Positions 1 to 9,647 of a stretch of 64,000 nucleotides of DNA are shown piece after piece. The stretch covers positions 18,815 through 82,814 of the forward strand of contig NZ_JABXYX010000026.1 in NCBI RefSeq assembly GCF_017982655.1, in the 5' to 3' direction. The notes beneath the pieces are model-generated. The model saw only the letters and a list, made by a program, of their open reading frames with translations. It was not told where the DNA came from and searched no databases. The position numbers and the translations under genes were made by a program. Positions within the stretch are counted from its first letter, which is position 1. Each line of letters starts with the position of its first letter. The stretch comes from Brasilonema sp. CT11 (GTDB lineage Bacteria; Cyanobacteriota; Cyanobacteriia; Cyanobacteriales; Nostocaceae).

Positions 1-972
1 AAAATCCTGATTCCTTCTCTTTTACTGTTTGGAGTTGGCGGAATATTATGTGCGAGCGCCAATAATTTCCACAGCTTACTAGAGTGGCGCTTTTTGACAG
101 GTGTAGGTGCTGCTAGTTTAGAGTCTTTAGAACTCACTCTCATCAGCGATTTATATAGCGGTAAAATGTTGACTACTGCGATGGGTTTTAACTCCGCAAT
201 GATTGGCGTTGCAGCTACAATTTATCCTCTCATTGGTGGGTTTTTAGGAGAGTTGAGTTGGCGATATCCGTTTTTACTATCAATCTTAGCCTTCCCTGTT
301 GCACTGTTTCTTTATAAAAATCTGAAAGTACAAACCAAGCAAAAAAACACTGGCAATTTGAATCTCAGCAATTATCTCAAAAATACTTTTAACAATGTCA
401 AAAATCCTCAAGTATTTGGGCTACTGTTTGCGGTGTTTTCCCTCTTTGTCATTGAGTTAGGTACTTTCTATACCTATGTCCCTATCTTTGCAGCAACTCA
501 ATTAGGGGCTTCTGGAGTAGAAATTGGTATTATCATTTGCTGTCAGTCACTCGTTTTTTCCTTTGCTGCTTCCCAGGTGGGATTTTTGGCAAATCGGCTT
601 TCAGAAAAGAAGTTAATCATGTTAGGTTTTCTTCTGTGTGGTTTGTCACTACTGATTATGCCTGCAATGAATAACACTTGGTTGCTGATCATTCCCTCTG
701 CTATATTTGGTGTTTCTGTAGCCTTGATTTTTCCACCTCTGCAAGCAACGTTAGCAGGAATTGCCCCAGAAGGTTACCGCGCTGGATTTATGGCACTCAA
801 TGTTACAGTTCAATCACTAGGAAGAGCATTAGGCCCGTTATTCGCAGGTCTTGCTTACGGTGCTTGGGGAATACAAGGAGTCTTTTATGCGAGTGCTGTT
901 CTTATTATCATCACAGTTGTTGTGTTTGGTTTGCTGCATACTTCTAAAAAATTGAGAGTTGTGAATGGCTAA
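1..972 (+). CDS. MFS transporter, 5' end outside window
   Basis: The reading frame is open from the first base, so the gene begins upstream; the TTG at 94 is internal. The visible 323 residues are strongly hydrophobic, with about nine or ten membrane segments separated by short basic loops (for example LYKNLKVQTKQKN between the two halves). This is the pattern of the C-terminal two thirds of a 12-helix major facilitator exporter. The motif GYRAGFMALN followed by a Gly-rich helix (SLGRALGPLFAGLAYG) resembles helix 10-11 of drug/metabolite antiporters. The substrate cannot be told. The gene is followed by an inverted repeat and converges with the porin gene. Confidence 0.85.
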   Translation, partial: KILIPSLLLFGVGGILCASANNFHSLLEWRFLTGVGAASLESLELTLISDLYSGKMLTTAMGFNSAMIGVAATIYPLIGGFLGELSWRYPFLLSILAFPVALFLYKNLKVQTKQKNTGNLNLSNYLKNTFNNVKNPQVFGLLFAVFSLFVIELGTFYTYVPIFAATQLGASGVEIGIIICCQSLVFSFAASQVGFLANRLSEKKLIMLGFLLCGLSLLIMPAMNNTWLLIIPSAIFGVSVALIFPPLQATLAGIAPEGYRAGFMALNVTVQSLGRALGPLFAGLAYGAWGIQGVFYASAVLIIITVVVFGLLHTSKKLRVVNG

Positions 973-1015
973 AGCTGTAAAACTAATTTTCAACATGAAG
1001 CGTTTTTATAATGTT

Positions 1016-1118
1016 AGGGTCGAGAGAAATATAACTACTCGACCCTTTGCATTGGAAAAACTATATATAAGTCCCAGCATGTATCCCAGTGCTAACCCGC
1101 AAAGTTGGCACTGGGATA
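1016..1118. terminator. Two hairpins between convergent MFS and porin genes
   Basis: Two inverted repeats occupy the convergent gap. The first is GGGTCGAG pairing with CTCGACCC around 1018-1043. The second is an 11-bp perfect stem, TATCCCAGTGC (1082-1092) with GCACTGGGATA (1108-1118), just beyond the porin stop. Neither has a clean T tract directly after it, so a terminator role is inferred from position and stem strength. Confidence 0.5.
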
Positions 1119-1132
1119 AATGGCGCTTTAAG

Positions 1133-2872
1133 CTAAAAAGAGAATACCGTCCGAAGTGTGCCTGTTACAATTGTGCCGTTGCTTTCTTCATTTGCAGCAT
1201 GGTTAATCACTTGAATTGATGGTGTTATTTGAATCTCTCGACTAAACGGATAGTTATAAAACGCCTCGAAATTGGTCTGAGTTGAATTCCCGATTTGATT
1301 GACAATAAATGGCTGACCGACAGCAACCCCAGCTAAAGCACCGCGCGTAAACAAGTCTCGCACCCCAACTCCCGCCATCCAGTAATTGGGTTTAATGTCG
1401 CCAAAGGCGGTGTTATCAAAGCTACCGTAACCGTAGCGACCAAAAATACCAAACTTTTGTGCAAGGGTTAGTTCAACATTCACGCCATAGCTATCAAAAC
1501 GGTTTTTGAATAGTTCGCCACCACTGTATTGCAGACGCAAAGCAAAAGCCTTGGAGGGTGCGTATTCTACTTCCACCGTACCTTGATAGGTATCTCCAAA
1601 TAAGCCGCGATCGCCTGTAATATTGGGATCACTATTAGGAACACCATTAGCAGAAGCAAATTGCCTGGGATATAGTAGGCTTGTGAATGGTGAAAGACCC
1701 TGAATGACTCCCCCTCCCTGTTGGATAGGATTTGCTGGATCTGATGCAGCATATACAGCCCGCAAGGAAAATGCTCCATTACGTGGTTTCCAGTCAATTG
1801 CTGCACCTGCATTCTGACCGTTAACTGGGAACAGAATAAAGTTATTTACAAAAGCTAGAGTGCTAAAGTCCCGGAAGCTGAGGTAAGCGTAACTGTTGAA
1901 GTCAACAAAATCGGTTGGGAAAATACTTGGACCAACAGTGACTTTAAAGTCATTAGCGAGTTGAAAGCTGTAATACAGTCTGCTCAGACCTAGCTTACCA
2001 TTTGTGGGTGGCTTGACTGAGTAGTCTATAACACTACCAAAATTTGGCTCCAGCAAACCTGCAGCATTGTCTTTCCCACCATTAGCTACCTCACCATCAG
2101 GACCACTTCCAGTATCAAGGCGAATTTTTAGTAAGTCAGTTCCACGGAAGCTAGTGTTTAAATCTACACCTGCTCGATACAACACCGTGGTATTGGGTTG
2201 GTTGGTAATTCTGCCTGTGGGGTTATCAGGGGTGCGATTAGGGTTAATTATGCGATCGCCATTAAACCCACCAGAATTTACAGAAACAATAACCTGACCT
2301 TGCAGCTTGGTCGTTGTGGAAAATTGATTAGCTTCCAGTTCAGCTGTACGTGCTTCTAGAGTATCTACCCTACCTCGTAAAGTTGCTAACTCAGCAGTAA
2401 AGTCTTCCTGTAGCTTTTGCAAAGTTGCTAAGTCTTCTTTTCTCACCAAATCTGTTGTTGCGGTAGCTACGAGTTCATTGACACGGTTTAAGCACGCATT
2501 CAGTCCAGCTGCAAACTCATAACGCGTCATTGCCCGATTTCCGCGAAAGGTACCATTCGGATATCCAGCAATACAACCATAACGTTCAACCAGAGACTGC
2601 AACGCCTGAAATGCCCAATCAGTGGGTTGAACATCACTCAGTTGATTCACATTTGTCACCTGATTCATTCCAGATGTACTTTTTTTTCCCTGGTTTTGAC
2701 TGACAAAATTTGGTGTACCACCTGAAGTGGGAGGCATTTGAGCCTTTGTTGAACATGTTCCTAAAAGTAATAAACTGAGCAGGCTGACTCCAGAAGCAAT
2801 TGTATGAGTCAAAAATCTTTCGTAAACTTGAGTTTTTACAGTCGTATTCTCAGACACTTTTTTCTTCTGCAT
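1133..2872 (-). CDS. SLH-domain outer-membrane porin (OprB / iron-uptake porin type)
   Basis: The protein has 579 residues from the ATG at 2872, chosen because a basic, signal-like N-terminus (MQKKKVSEN, then a hydrophobic stretch ending near TCSTKAQ) begins there; the frame stays open to 2938. Order of parts: signal peptide; one SLH domain at about residues 75-135 (LSDVQPTDWAFQALQSLVER, then a GYPNGTF and AMTRYEFA pattern); a short coiled coil (about 140-180) ending in LEARTAELEANQ; then a long beta-barrel rich in alternating aromatic residues that ends in Phe. This is the architecture of the abundant cyanobacterial SLH/OprB porins, which anchor to the cell wall through SLH and pass ions or small solutes. 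Some are implicated in iron uptake; the substrate is not determined by sequence. It is monocistronic. Confidence 0.88.
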   Translation of the reverse strand: MQKKKVSENTTVKTQVYERFLTHTIASGVSLLSLLLLGTCSTKAQMPPTSGGTPNFVSQNQGKKSTSGMNQVTNVNQLSDVQPTDWAFQALQSLVERYGCIAGYPNGTFRGNRAMTRYEFAAGLNACLNRVNELVATATTDLVRKEDLATLQKLQEDFTAELATLRGRVDTLEARTAELEANQFSTTTKLQGQVIVSVNSGGFNGDRIINPNRTPDNPTGRITNQPNTTVLYRAGVDLNTSFRGTDLLKIRLDTGSGPDGEVANGGKDNAAGLLEPNFGSVIDYSVKPPTNGKLGLSRLYYSFQLANDFKVTVGPSIFPTDFVDFNSYAYLSFRDFSTLAFVNNFILFPVNGQNAGAAIDWKPRNGAFSLRAVYAASDPANPIQQGGGVIQGLSPFTSLLYPRQFASANGVPNSDPNITGDRGLFGDTYQGTVEVEYAPSKAFALRLQYSGGELFKNRFDSYGVNVELTLAQKFGIFGRYGYGSFDNTAFGDIKPNYWMAGVGVRDLFTRGALAGVAVGQPFIVNQIGNSTQTNFEAFYNYPFSREIQITPSIQVINHAANEESNGTIVTGTLRTVFSF

Positions 2873-3194
2873 TTCGTTATTTATTTTTGAGAGCAAAAAT
2901 TCAACTTTTACTTGAACAAAAATCACAAGATAAGACACTTTGGTTTCAAGTTCGGATTTTTCACCACGATTTCACAAAGACTTATCTGACCTAGATGAAC
3001 GGCAAAATAAGCCATTCAACACTTTGTCAAAATTTGGTGCATCGTCAAGGGTGCCCCAAATTTTCTCTGTGTAAAGCTTATCAAAATTGCGATCGCCCAA
3101 AGGGCGATCGCATAACTTGTGACAAACGCGGGTCAAAGTTTCTTCTAGCCCTTTTCAACTCACTCAAATACACATATTGTGTAGGGGAGCCACT

Positions 3195-3240
3195 GCCGTG
3201 CGCGGGTTCCCCGCGTTGAGGCATGTGGCGTCAGCCAGTG
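3195..3240. repeat. Degenerate GC-rich palindromic repeat
   Basis: A GC-rich stretch (CGTGCGCGGGTTCCCCGCG and flanks) stands out in the AT-rich 1.1-kb gap upstream of the porin. It resembles the dispersed GAGCCAGCGCTG-type repeats seen more clearly at 41902-41956. No gene is supported between 2873 and 4015; a 66-codon frame on the minus strand near 3.9 kb overlaps another repeat and has no coding character. Confidence 0.4.
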
Positions 3241-3300
3241 CTGCGGACATTGCAATCCTCACCCTATTCATTTTGAGGGTGTATTGCACCTGTATTTTTG

Positions 3301-3484
3301 TATAGCAATCCTGAATCATACCTGAGAAAATACTAAACCCAAATATAGTACTCTTTTTGCTAAGTATATATTGCTTGTATGGCTACAATGCTTAATTTCT
3401 CGTAAAAATTAAGCGTCAAATATTTAACTTAGTTTTCTAGAAAGAAGTACAGTATCTTCTCAAAAATCATCTAGGATTGCTATA
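3301..3484. mobile_element. MITE-like element with TATAGCAATCCT inverted ends
   Basis: Starts with TATAGCAATCCT (3301-3312) and ends with AGGATTGCTATA (3473-3484), a perfect 12-bp terminal inverted repeat around 184 bp of AT-rich, non-coding DNA. The same ends bound the 103-bp element at 17985-18087, so this is one family of non-autonomous elements with different interiors. Confidence 0.65.
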
Positions 3485-3801
3485 TTCTATCCGATTGCAA
3501 ACCACTGTAAGTTGAAAAAAGTTGTTCAACAACAAGCTTATTATCCAATAAAAGTAACTGAAAAAAAAGCAGATAAAGTGTTTAGATTACAAATTAGAAT
3601 ATCTTGTATGAGGCTTTAAATATCAGTACCAATTATCTATCAGCTTTGATAATTCAAACCTATGAAAATAAGTTCGTAGTAAGCGTAGCGCTTATATGAG
3701 CACTACACTTATTACAAACCCTGGGGCGCTCTGTTACAAATCTACACAGTAACGAAGGTGACACCCTTGTTTTGAAGCCACTTACGGTAAATAACAATGG
3801 C

Positions 3802-3837
3802 GCGATAGGCCAAGCGTCAAGCAAGCGGGCTTATCGC
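3802..3837 (-). repeat. 35-bp GCGATA/TATCGC repeat, reverse copy
   Basis: Bounded by GCGATA and TATCGC and, read on the minus strand, closely similar to the repeats inside mltA (23670-23704) and the serine hydrolase gene (32192-32226). Here it lies between genes, which suggests the family is normally intergenic. Confidence 0.6.
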
Positions 3838-4015
3838 TTGGCAGATGATACTCTAAGCTTAAGTCCAAGGGTAGACGTAGTGGTTTTTGGGATTCCATAG
3901 CTTCAATATCTTGATCAATAATCGTATGTGTGAAATCTTTGAACTTTGAATTTTCACCACTCAAATAGGACTTCCACACCACAGGTTTTTAAAAGTAACC
4001 TGCAGGTGTTTGAGT

Positions 4016-5707
4016 TTATGAAACACAACTCTCTACTGTTCTGGACTTTATCGAGCTGAGTGTCCGCGATTTGGAATATAACTGGGACGAATTCTGATCA
4101 AAAGCCCCTCTAACTCGGTCAATCAGTGCCTCTGAGTCCACAGGCAGAGTGTCACCTCTCCAAGCTACGTGTCCATCAGGTCGTACCAAAACATAGGCAC
4201 GTTCATAAAGCTTGGCAATTTCAGGCTTATCGATGCGATGGATAATCATTGGCACTCCTTTTTGTTGACAAATCTTTGTTAATGTTTCAACTCTGTGTGT
4301 GGAGTCGAAGCACATCAGCACAAAAGAATGACCGAACAAATCCAGAGTAGATTTTCCAGGTTCCAACCAGGCATGTGGTGCCCGATTCCCAGGGTAACTA
4401 CTTTGTTGCCACTCGAAGGGATCATCGCTCGGAGGTGTACCGTCAGCAATGATGGCAGGGGACTCATAGCGGAACCCGAAGTGAACCCCAGGGGCATCAA
4501 ACTCGCGCTTGACGTTACCACGTTCCATGCCAACAGCCATTTCTTTGCGGATTTGTTCACCTTCTTTTGAATCACTCATAATAACTGGAGGGACGGTGCG
4601 TTTCTGAGTGCGTTGCAAATTGGCGTTTGCTGCTTCAAGGTTTCGCACTGCGATCGGACGCCGTTCCATTTCATAAGTGTCCAGTAAGTTGGGACCAGCC
4701 CAGCCTTTGAGAGTGGCGGCTAGTTTCCAGCCCAAATCACCAACATCACCCATGCCAGTATTCATTCCAAAACCGCCAGAAGGTGAAAGTGTATGAGCGC
4801 TGTCACCGACGAAGAAGATATTTCCCACTCGGTACCTCTGTGCCACTCGGTGGGTGAGACGCCATGGAACGTTGGAAACAATCTCAAAAGGGGTATCAAT
4901 TGATATGGCGGCACGGATGGCCTCTTCGGCGTCACGCACACTTCCGTCTTCATTTGGCTTCAAAATCAGGCGATATAATGAGTCTCCGTCTACAGCACGG
5001 AGTGGCTCTTGAATAATTGGGTTGACCAAAAAATAGACCATTGCATGGTTTTTTCCCATCACAGTTGCCAGTTCAGGTGCCTTGAACACAACACTCTGAT
5101 ACGCCTGGGTGGGGTGAAAGCTAGGAGCGTCAACATTACAAGCCTTACGTACCGTACTGCGAGCACCATCGCAAGCTACCATGTATTGGGCGTGGATGAC
5201 TTCTGTGCTTTGTGTTTCTAGGTTTGTTACATGGGCAACGACACCCGAATCTTTCTGCTCAAAACTATCCAAGCGAGAGAGAAGCCGAATTGCTCCATTT
5301 GGATATACTCCCAAGAAATTTAGGAATACTGGAGCAAACCAGTTTTGCGGACAGACTTGCTCTGGTTCTGGTGTGTAGTCAGGTAGCAATCGCTCGGCAT
5401 AGGAGGGAAACTTAGCTCGGTATATTTCGTGTCCACCAACTGATGTAACCCAGGCAACATCTAGAGTATGCTCACTAGGCCAACCAGCATTGCGTATTTG
5501 TTGAGCAATGCCCCAACGGCGGCAAAACTCCATTGATCGGGGTCCAACTGTACTTACCTTGGGGTCACTAACCACCCCATCAGTCTGGTCTATAAGAATG
5601 CAATCGATACCTTGGTAGCGTAGTTCCACCGCCATTGCTAGACCAACAGGTCCGCCACCGACTATTAGTACATCTGTTTTAATGTTGTTGTTCATGGGAT
5701 TTATCAT
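4016..5707 (-). CDS. FAD-dependent aromatic monooxygenase (PheA/TfdB/MhpA type)
   Basis: The 563-residue protein is of the flavin-dependent hydroxylase family, which uses NAD(P)H and O2 to hydroxylate phenolic or polyketide-type aromatics. Seen: the N-terminal dinucleotide fold VLIVGGGPVGLAMAVEL (GxGxxG at residues 17-22), the ACDGARSTVR (DG) motif near residue 180, and the FAD-ribityl-binding FFVGDSAHTLSPSGGFGMN motif near residue 295, followed by GWKLAATLKG. A C-terminal thioredoxin-like tail with HVAWRG is typical of this family. An in-frame ATG at 5695 is an alternative start; no ribosome-binding site decides. It stands alone, so the substrate is unknown; it could serve secondary metabolism or aromatic breakdown. 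Confidence 0.85.
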   Translation of the reverse strand: MINPMNNNIKTDVLIVGGGPVGLAMAVELRYQGIDCILIDQTDGVVSDPKVSTVGPRSMEFCRRWGIAQQIRNAGWPSEHTLDVAWVTSVGGHEIYRAKFPSYAERLLPDYTPEPEQVCPQNWFAPVFLNFLGVYPNGAIRLLSRLDSFEQKDSGVVAHVTNLETQSTEVIHAQYMVACDGARSTVRKACNVDAPSFHPTQAYQSVVFKAPELATVMGKNHAMVYFLVNPIIQEPLRAVDGDSLYRLILKPNEDGSVRDAEEAIRAAISIDTPFEIVSNVPWRLTHRVAQRYRVGNIFFVGDSAHTLSPSGGFGMNTGMGDVGDLGWKLAATLKGWAGPNLLDTYEMERRPIAVRNLEAANANLQRTQKRTVPPVIMSDSKEGEQIRKEMAVGMERGNVKREFDAPGVHFGFRYESPAIIADGTPPSDDPFEWQQSSYPGNRAPHAWLEPGKSTLDLFGHSFVLMCFDSTHRVETLTKICQQKGVPMIIHRIDKPEIAKLYERAYVLVRPDGHVAWRGDTLPVDSEALIDRVRGAFDQNSSQLYSKSRTLSSIKSRTVESCVS

Positions 5708-6540
5708 TGTTCAAAATTTGGTTGTTATTATTTTTTAAAATTGGCATTAAACTCTTGACTTGTGCAGAGTGCAGTATTTCTCAGGCTTCTGTTAGGTAAG
5801 AGTTTGAAGCAATTTTCTGACGTCGAACTCAGGTTTATTTATGTTCTTGTCTCTCAATTTATTCCCAAACACCCTTGCTCCACATCTAATAAATGTCATC
5901 TCCAAACCATTACATTTGTCATGAGGTTATATTGTTGATCGATCGTTGTAATCTAGCAGTCGTTGTTGCAAGCGATCGCCCAGAGGGCAGACGCAAGGGG
6001 CGCGCATCGCAAAGCGCGTATCAGAAGCAGGGCGCAGGGCGCTTTCTTGAGAGGGTTTGAAGGTTTTTGCACAAGACAAGATTAATAACTAATCAACCGG
6101 AGTTGATATAATACAAGCTCTTTACTTTATGTTTTTCATATTAGAGAGTTCTCGGGAAGAACTAGGGAACACAGATCGCTATTTCTCAAAAGACTGTACT
6201 CAACCTAATTAAACGTAAAATGTCCGCCGCGAAGCGCCTGTTTGTGCCTGCAGGGCGATCTTTGGTATTGATATACTAGCGTGGTTGATAGTTGCTCATA
6301 CATCCTTTCGTTATGCAACGTCATCAGCCAGTTTGTTGAGGCAACTACCTTATTTGATAGCAAGTCAACTGTCTTTAGCTAGTTGTTTGAGAAGGTTTAA
6401 AAGTTACAATATTTACCAAAGTAGTATTTCTACTTAAAAAAAATGACTTGCCCCTATTTATGAATTGGCTCCCGCTCTTAGCGAGATAGTTTTTTGCTGC
6501 TTTTCTAAAAAATTAATAAACTTTTTGAGGTCACAGATTC
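5708..6540. other. Intergenic region with scattered repeats
   Basis: No gene is supported. A HIP1-containing GC-rich patch (about 5972-6050, alternating GGGCGC and GCGATCGC-like pieces) looks like degraded palindromic repeats. An 18-bp stretch at 6152-6169 (TCGGGAAGAACTAGGGAA) recurs exactly at 15702-15719. The last ~100 bp before 6541 are AT-rich and could hold the promoter of the downstream secreted-protein gene. Confidence 0.4.
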
Positions 6541-7102
6541 ATGGTCAACATTCGGACAATACTCGTTCGTCGCAGAGTGTCAGTTGTTGTTTGGGCTATT
6601 GCAAGCGCAATATTTGGCATTGAGTTTAGTCTAATTGGGCAAACGGCTCGCGCTGATGATCAAAAACTTCTCACATGCGCTTTCTACACAAACCATCAGC
6701 TACTCTCCTGGACTCACGTTAACTTCGCGACAAACCACTTTCACCGCAACCGGTTCATTTTCTCCGTGTGTATCGAGTGACCCGACATTAAAAGCAGCTA
6801 CTTTCCGATTCACGGGTCAAGGACAGTATAGCTGCCTTTTGAACTCTGCAGGACCAAGCACCGTTACCTACAACTGGAATGACGGAAGATTTAGTACTGT
6901 GAGTTTAGACGCAACAGTCAGCAACAGAGTTGGTTCTGAAACTATATATACCTCCACCGGACTCGTTACTGCTGGAGAATTTCTTAATGCCAGAGTTGTA
7001 TTACAAGCCGTCAGCGTCTCGCCGCAACCTGACAAATGTCTCACTTCTGAAGGAGTCACTGACCTTGATGGTGCCTTGACGTTGACGTTCACTCGTCAAT
7101 AA
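6541..7102 (+). pseudogene. Secreted protein gene split by a frameshift
   Basis: Frame 1 from the ATG at 6541 encodes a good signal peptide (MVNIRTILVRRRVSVVVWAI, hydrophobic core, then QTARADD), but about 10 codons later loses coding sense and stops at 6780. The frame one base further on becomes protein-like at the same point (about 6675-6690: STQTISYSPGLTLTSRQ) and runs to 7102 with conserved-looking Cys and Gly-Thr-rich beta sequence (FTATGSFSPC, FRFTGQGQYSCL, ALTLTFTRQ). Joined across a 1-base shift, it would be one exported beta-rich protein of about 186 residues. Either the gene is broken or the sequence has an indel error. The function of the family is not known to me. Confidence 0.6.
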
Positions 7103-7181
7103 ATAAGATAGATCGTGTTTTAAGCTATGCTATCGAAAAGATGTATTAGTACAGAATTAACCGTTCACAGTAGTGTTTCAA

Positions 7182-7321
7182 CTCCTGTAAACGGTTACTA
7201 TGAAACTGACGGAGATTGCCTCCGTCAGTTCTTTTTTATTAACAACACTAACTACGAACCTGTTTCAAATCCTTCAACACATTTAAAAAGTATTCAAAAA
7301 TTTTGCAACAGTATGCACATC
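7182..7321. repeat. Upstream copy of the trpB 3'-end/terminator repeat
   Basis: Aligns without gaps to 8125-8264 (offset 943) with about 16 differences in 140 bp. The segment matching the end of trpB would read, on the minus strand, DVHTVAKF and then a stop, so it is a decayed second copy of the TrpB C-terminus plus the terminator. The two copies flank the aldolase gene. Confidence 0.8.
7204..7237 (+). terminator. Rho-independent terminator after the split secreted-protein gene
   Basis: Perfect stem AACTGACGGAG (7204-7214) with CTCCGTCAGTT (7220-7230), a 5-base loop, then CTTTTTT. It ends the plus-strand transcript from 6541-7102. Confidence 0.85.
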
Positions 7322-7367
7322 GTAGATAATGGTTTTTCTTAAGAATCAAAGCAATGTAGGTATTTTA

Positions 7368-8123
7368 ATGGCAAATAACTTTAAGCAAAGACTGAAACAA
7401 AAAGAAACTCTGATCGGTATTGTAATCAAACTCCCAAGCTCAGAAACTGCTGAAGTGTTGTCACACATCGGATTTGACTGGTTTTGGATAGATATGGAAC
7501 ATGGTGCTCTCAGTTTAGAAAAAGTCCAGTTAATTATGCAAGCAAGTGGCGGGCGCTGTACAAATTTAGTCAGGGTACCTTGGAATGACGCCATTTGGAT
7601 AAAGAGGGTACTAGATACGGGATGTGATGGGATAATTCTGCCTCAAGTCAAAACACCTCAAGAGGTCAAATATGCCCTTGAAGCTTGCTTATACCCTCCA
7701 CAAGGAAGTCGGAGTATTGGAACTGGAAGAGCACAAAACTATGGAATGAGTGTTCAAGAGTACTTGAAGACGGCAAACGAAAACATAGTCATTATTCTAC
7801 AAATTGAACACATTGATGCAGTGAAAAACATTGAATCCATAATTGATGTTCCTGGTTTCGATGCTATACTTATTGGCCCATTTGATCTTTCCGGCAGTAT
7901 GGGACTGCCTGGTCAGATTAATCATCCTGATGTACAGAAAGCAATTAATTCCGTTAAAGAAGCATGTTTGAAGAAAAATATACCAGCAGGTATTTTTACT
8001 AGTGATTCTAAGGGTGCTTTATCTGCAAAAAAAGCAGGATATAGCTTGATCGGGGCAGGTGTTGACGCAGTGTATCTCTGGAAATCGGCAAAACAAACTC
8101 TTGAACAGATTAATTCAATCTAG
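7368..8123 (+). CDS. HpcH/HpaI-type class II pyruvate aldolase
   Basis: The 251-residue protein belongs to the metal-dependent 2-oxo-acid aldolase family (2-dehydro-3-deoxyglucarate or 4-hydroxy-2-oxoheptanedioate aldolase), which cleaves to, or condenses with, pyruvate. Seen: WIDMEHGALS (catalytic His), VRVPWND (pyruvate-binding Arg), GIILPQVKT, the metal-binding Glu in LQIEHIDAV and Asp in IGPFDLSGSMG. The start at 7368 (MANNFKQRLK) is preferred over the open frame from 7329: it matches the usual short N-terminus and has GTAGG seven bases upstream. It lies between two copies of the trpB 3' end, faces trpB, and is more AT-rich than trpB, so it looks acquired as a cassette. The true substrate is unknown. 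Confidence 0.85.
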   Translation: MANNFKQRLKQKETLIGIVIKLPSSETAEVLSHIGFDWFWIDMEHGALSLEKVQLIMQASGGRCTNLVRVPWNDAIWIKRVLDTGCDGIILPQVKTPQEVKYALEACLYPPQGSRSIGTGRAQNYGMSVQEYLKTANENIVIILQIEHIDAVKNIESIIDVPGFDAILIGPFDLSGSMGLPGQINHPDVQKAINSVKEACLKKNIPAGIFTSDSKGALSAKKAGYSLIGAGVDAVYLWKSAKQTLEQINSI

Positions 8124-8124
8124 G

Positions 8125-8264
8125 CTCCTGTAAACGGTTACTATGAAACTGACGGAGATCGCCCCCGTCAGTTGTTTTTGAATAACAATGTTTACTACAA
8201 ACCTGTTTCAAACCCTTCAAGACATTTAAAAAATATCCAAGAATTTTGCAACAGTATTCACATC
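8125..8264. repeat. Downstream copy of the trpB 3'-end/terminator repeat
   Basis: This copy includes the genuine last codons of trpB (8226-8264) and the convergent-gene terminator. It begins two bases after the aldolase stop codon. See the partner at 7182-7321. Confidence 0.8.
8147..8179 (+). terminator. Rho-independent terminator after the aldolase gene
   Basis: Stem AACTGACGG (8147-8155) with CCGTCAGTT (8165-8173), then GTTTTTG. The T tract is on the plus-strand side, so it serves the aldolase gene; it also separates it from convergent trpB. Confidence 0.75.
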
Positions 8265-9452
8265 CTTGTCACCACGTCCAGAAAAATTGATGACAATTTT
8301 AGGAGAACCAGTCAGTTGTGGACAAAGAGTTTCCAACAAAGCGATCGCATGAGAAGTCTCCAGTGCTGGAATAATCCCCTCCAGTAGCGACACACGTTTA
8401 AACGCTTCCAACGCCTGCTGGTCAGTCACACTGTAGTATTCAGCACGTTCTATATCTTTCAAATAACTATGTTCTGGACCGACACCAGGATAATCTAACC
8501 CAGCACTGATAGAGTGTGCTTCTGTGATCTGACCATCCTCATCTTGCAGAACATAACTCATTGCGCCGTGCAAAACACCGACTTTGCCTAGTGTCAAAGT
8601 TGCCGCGTGTTTTTCAGTATTAATTCCTTCACCCGCCGCCTCAACTCCAATCAGACGTACAGATGCTTCATTGACAAATTCATGGAAAAGCCCCATTGCA
8701 TTGGAACCTCCGCCAACACAAGCAAGCAGAATATCTGGTAGTCCACCCCATTTTTCTTGAGACTGGCTGCGAGTCTCTTTACCAATGATTGCTTGAAAGT
8801 CTCGCACGATCATCGGGTAGGGATGGGGACCTGCAACGGAACCTAAAATGTAATGGGTAGTTTCGACATTCGTTACCCAATCGCGAATCGCTTCTGATGT
8901 TGCATCCTTAAGGGTTCCAGTTCCTGCTTCCACTGGACGAACTTCTGCTCCCATCAAGCGCATCCGAAATACATTCAAGGCTTGCCGTTCCATGTCATGG
9001 ACGCCCATGTATATCATGCATTTTAAGCCAAAACGAGCGCATACTGTAGCGGTTGCAACACCATGCTGACCAGCTCCAGTTTCGGCAATAATCCGCTGTT
9101 TGCCCATACGTTTGGCGAGTAATACCTGAGCTAAGGCGTTATTAATTTTATGTGCGCCTGTATGGTTTAAGTCTTCTCTTTTTAAGTAAATTTGCGGTCC
9201 AGTTCCATCTGGTTTAGCGTAGTGTGCTGTCAGGCGTTCGGCAAAGTATAGGGGAGTAGCGCGTCCTACGTAGTCGCGTAGTAGTCCCTGTAGTTCATCC
9301 TGAAAATCTGGATCGTTGCGGTATTTTTGATACGCTGTTTCTAATTCCGAAAGTGCAGGCATTAATGTTTCGGGTACATACTTGCCCCCAAATTGACCAA
9401 ATCTGCCTAATGCATCGGGTTGCTGAGTCGTTCTAGGTGTATCTGCTAACAT
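8226..9452 (-). CDS. trpB: Tryptophan synthase beta chain
   Basis: The 408 residues match full-length TrpB, the PLP enzyme that joins indole and serine to give tryptophan. Seen: [13 protein letters not shown] near the N-terminus, the PLP lysine in [11 protein letters not shown] (K102), catalytic Glu in [11 protein letters not shown] (E124), the phosphate-cradling [10 protein letters not shown], and the conserved end [21 protein letters not shown] lies about 5-11 bases before the ATG. It is last in the run lipoxygenase-aroG-trpEG-trpC-trpA-trpB, 195 bp after trpA. Its 3' end has been copied to 7182-7321. With the fused trpEG here, this is likely an accessory copy beside a housekeeping trpB (inference). 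Confidence 0.97.
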   Translation of the reverse strand: MLADTPRTTQQPDALGRFGQFGGKYVPETLMPALSELETAYQKYRNDPDFQDELQGLLRDYVGRATPLYFAERLTAHYAKPDGTGPQIYLKREDLNHTGAHKINNALAQVLLAKRMGKQRIIAETGAGQHGVATATVCARFGLKCMIYMGVHDMERQALNVFRMRLMGAEVRPVEAGTGTLKDATSEAIRDWVTNVETTHYILGSVAGPHPYPMIVRDFQAIIGKETRSQSQEKWGGLPDILLACVGGGSNAMGLFHEFVNEASVRLIGVEAAGEGINTEKHAATLTLGKVGVLHGAMSYVLQDEDGQITEAHSISAGLDYPGVGPEHSYLKDIERAEYYSVTDQQALEAFKRVSLLEGIIPALETSHAIALLETLCPQLTGSPKIVINFSGRGDKDVNTVAKFLDIF

Positions 9453-9647
9453 GGAATCTGCTCCGTAAAACTTATTTAAAATTGATCACTTTCTCATTAA
9501 TTTCTTGCTTCACCAAAGGAGTCGGCTCCTGATGCGTGAAATTTGGAACTGAATTTTCAGGACTTATGCTAAAACTATCAAAAAGTTCAATTAATTTCAC
9601 TGCAGCAGGTAGAGAGAAAAAGATGAAAATGCGTAACTCCGAAAATG

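Noticed and set aside
3782..3982. A 66-codon minus-strand frame
   Set aside because: It begins in AT-rich non-coding DNA and overlaps the 35-bp repeat; no ribosome-binding site or homology seen.
7127..7342. A 71-codon plus-strand frame after the split gene
   Set aside because: It contains the terminator and the duplicated trpB tail.
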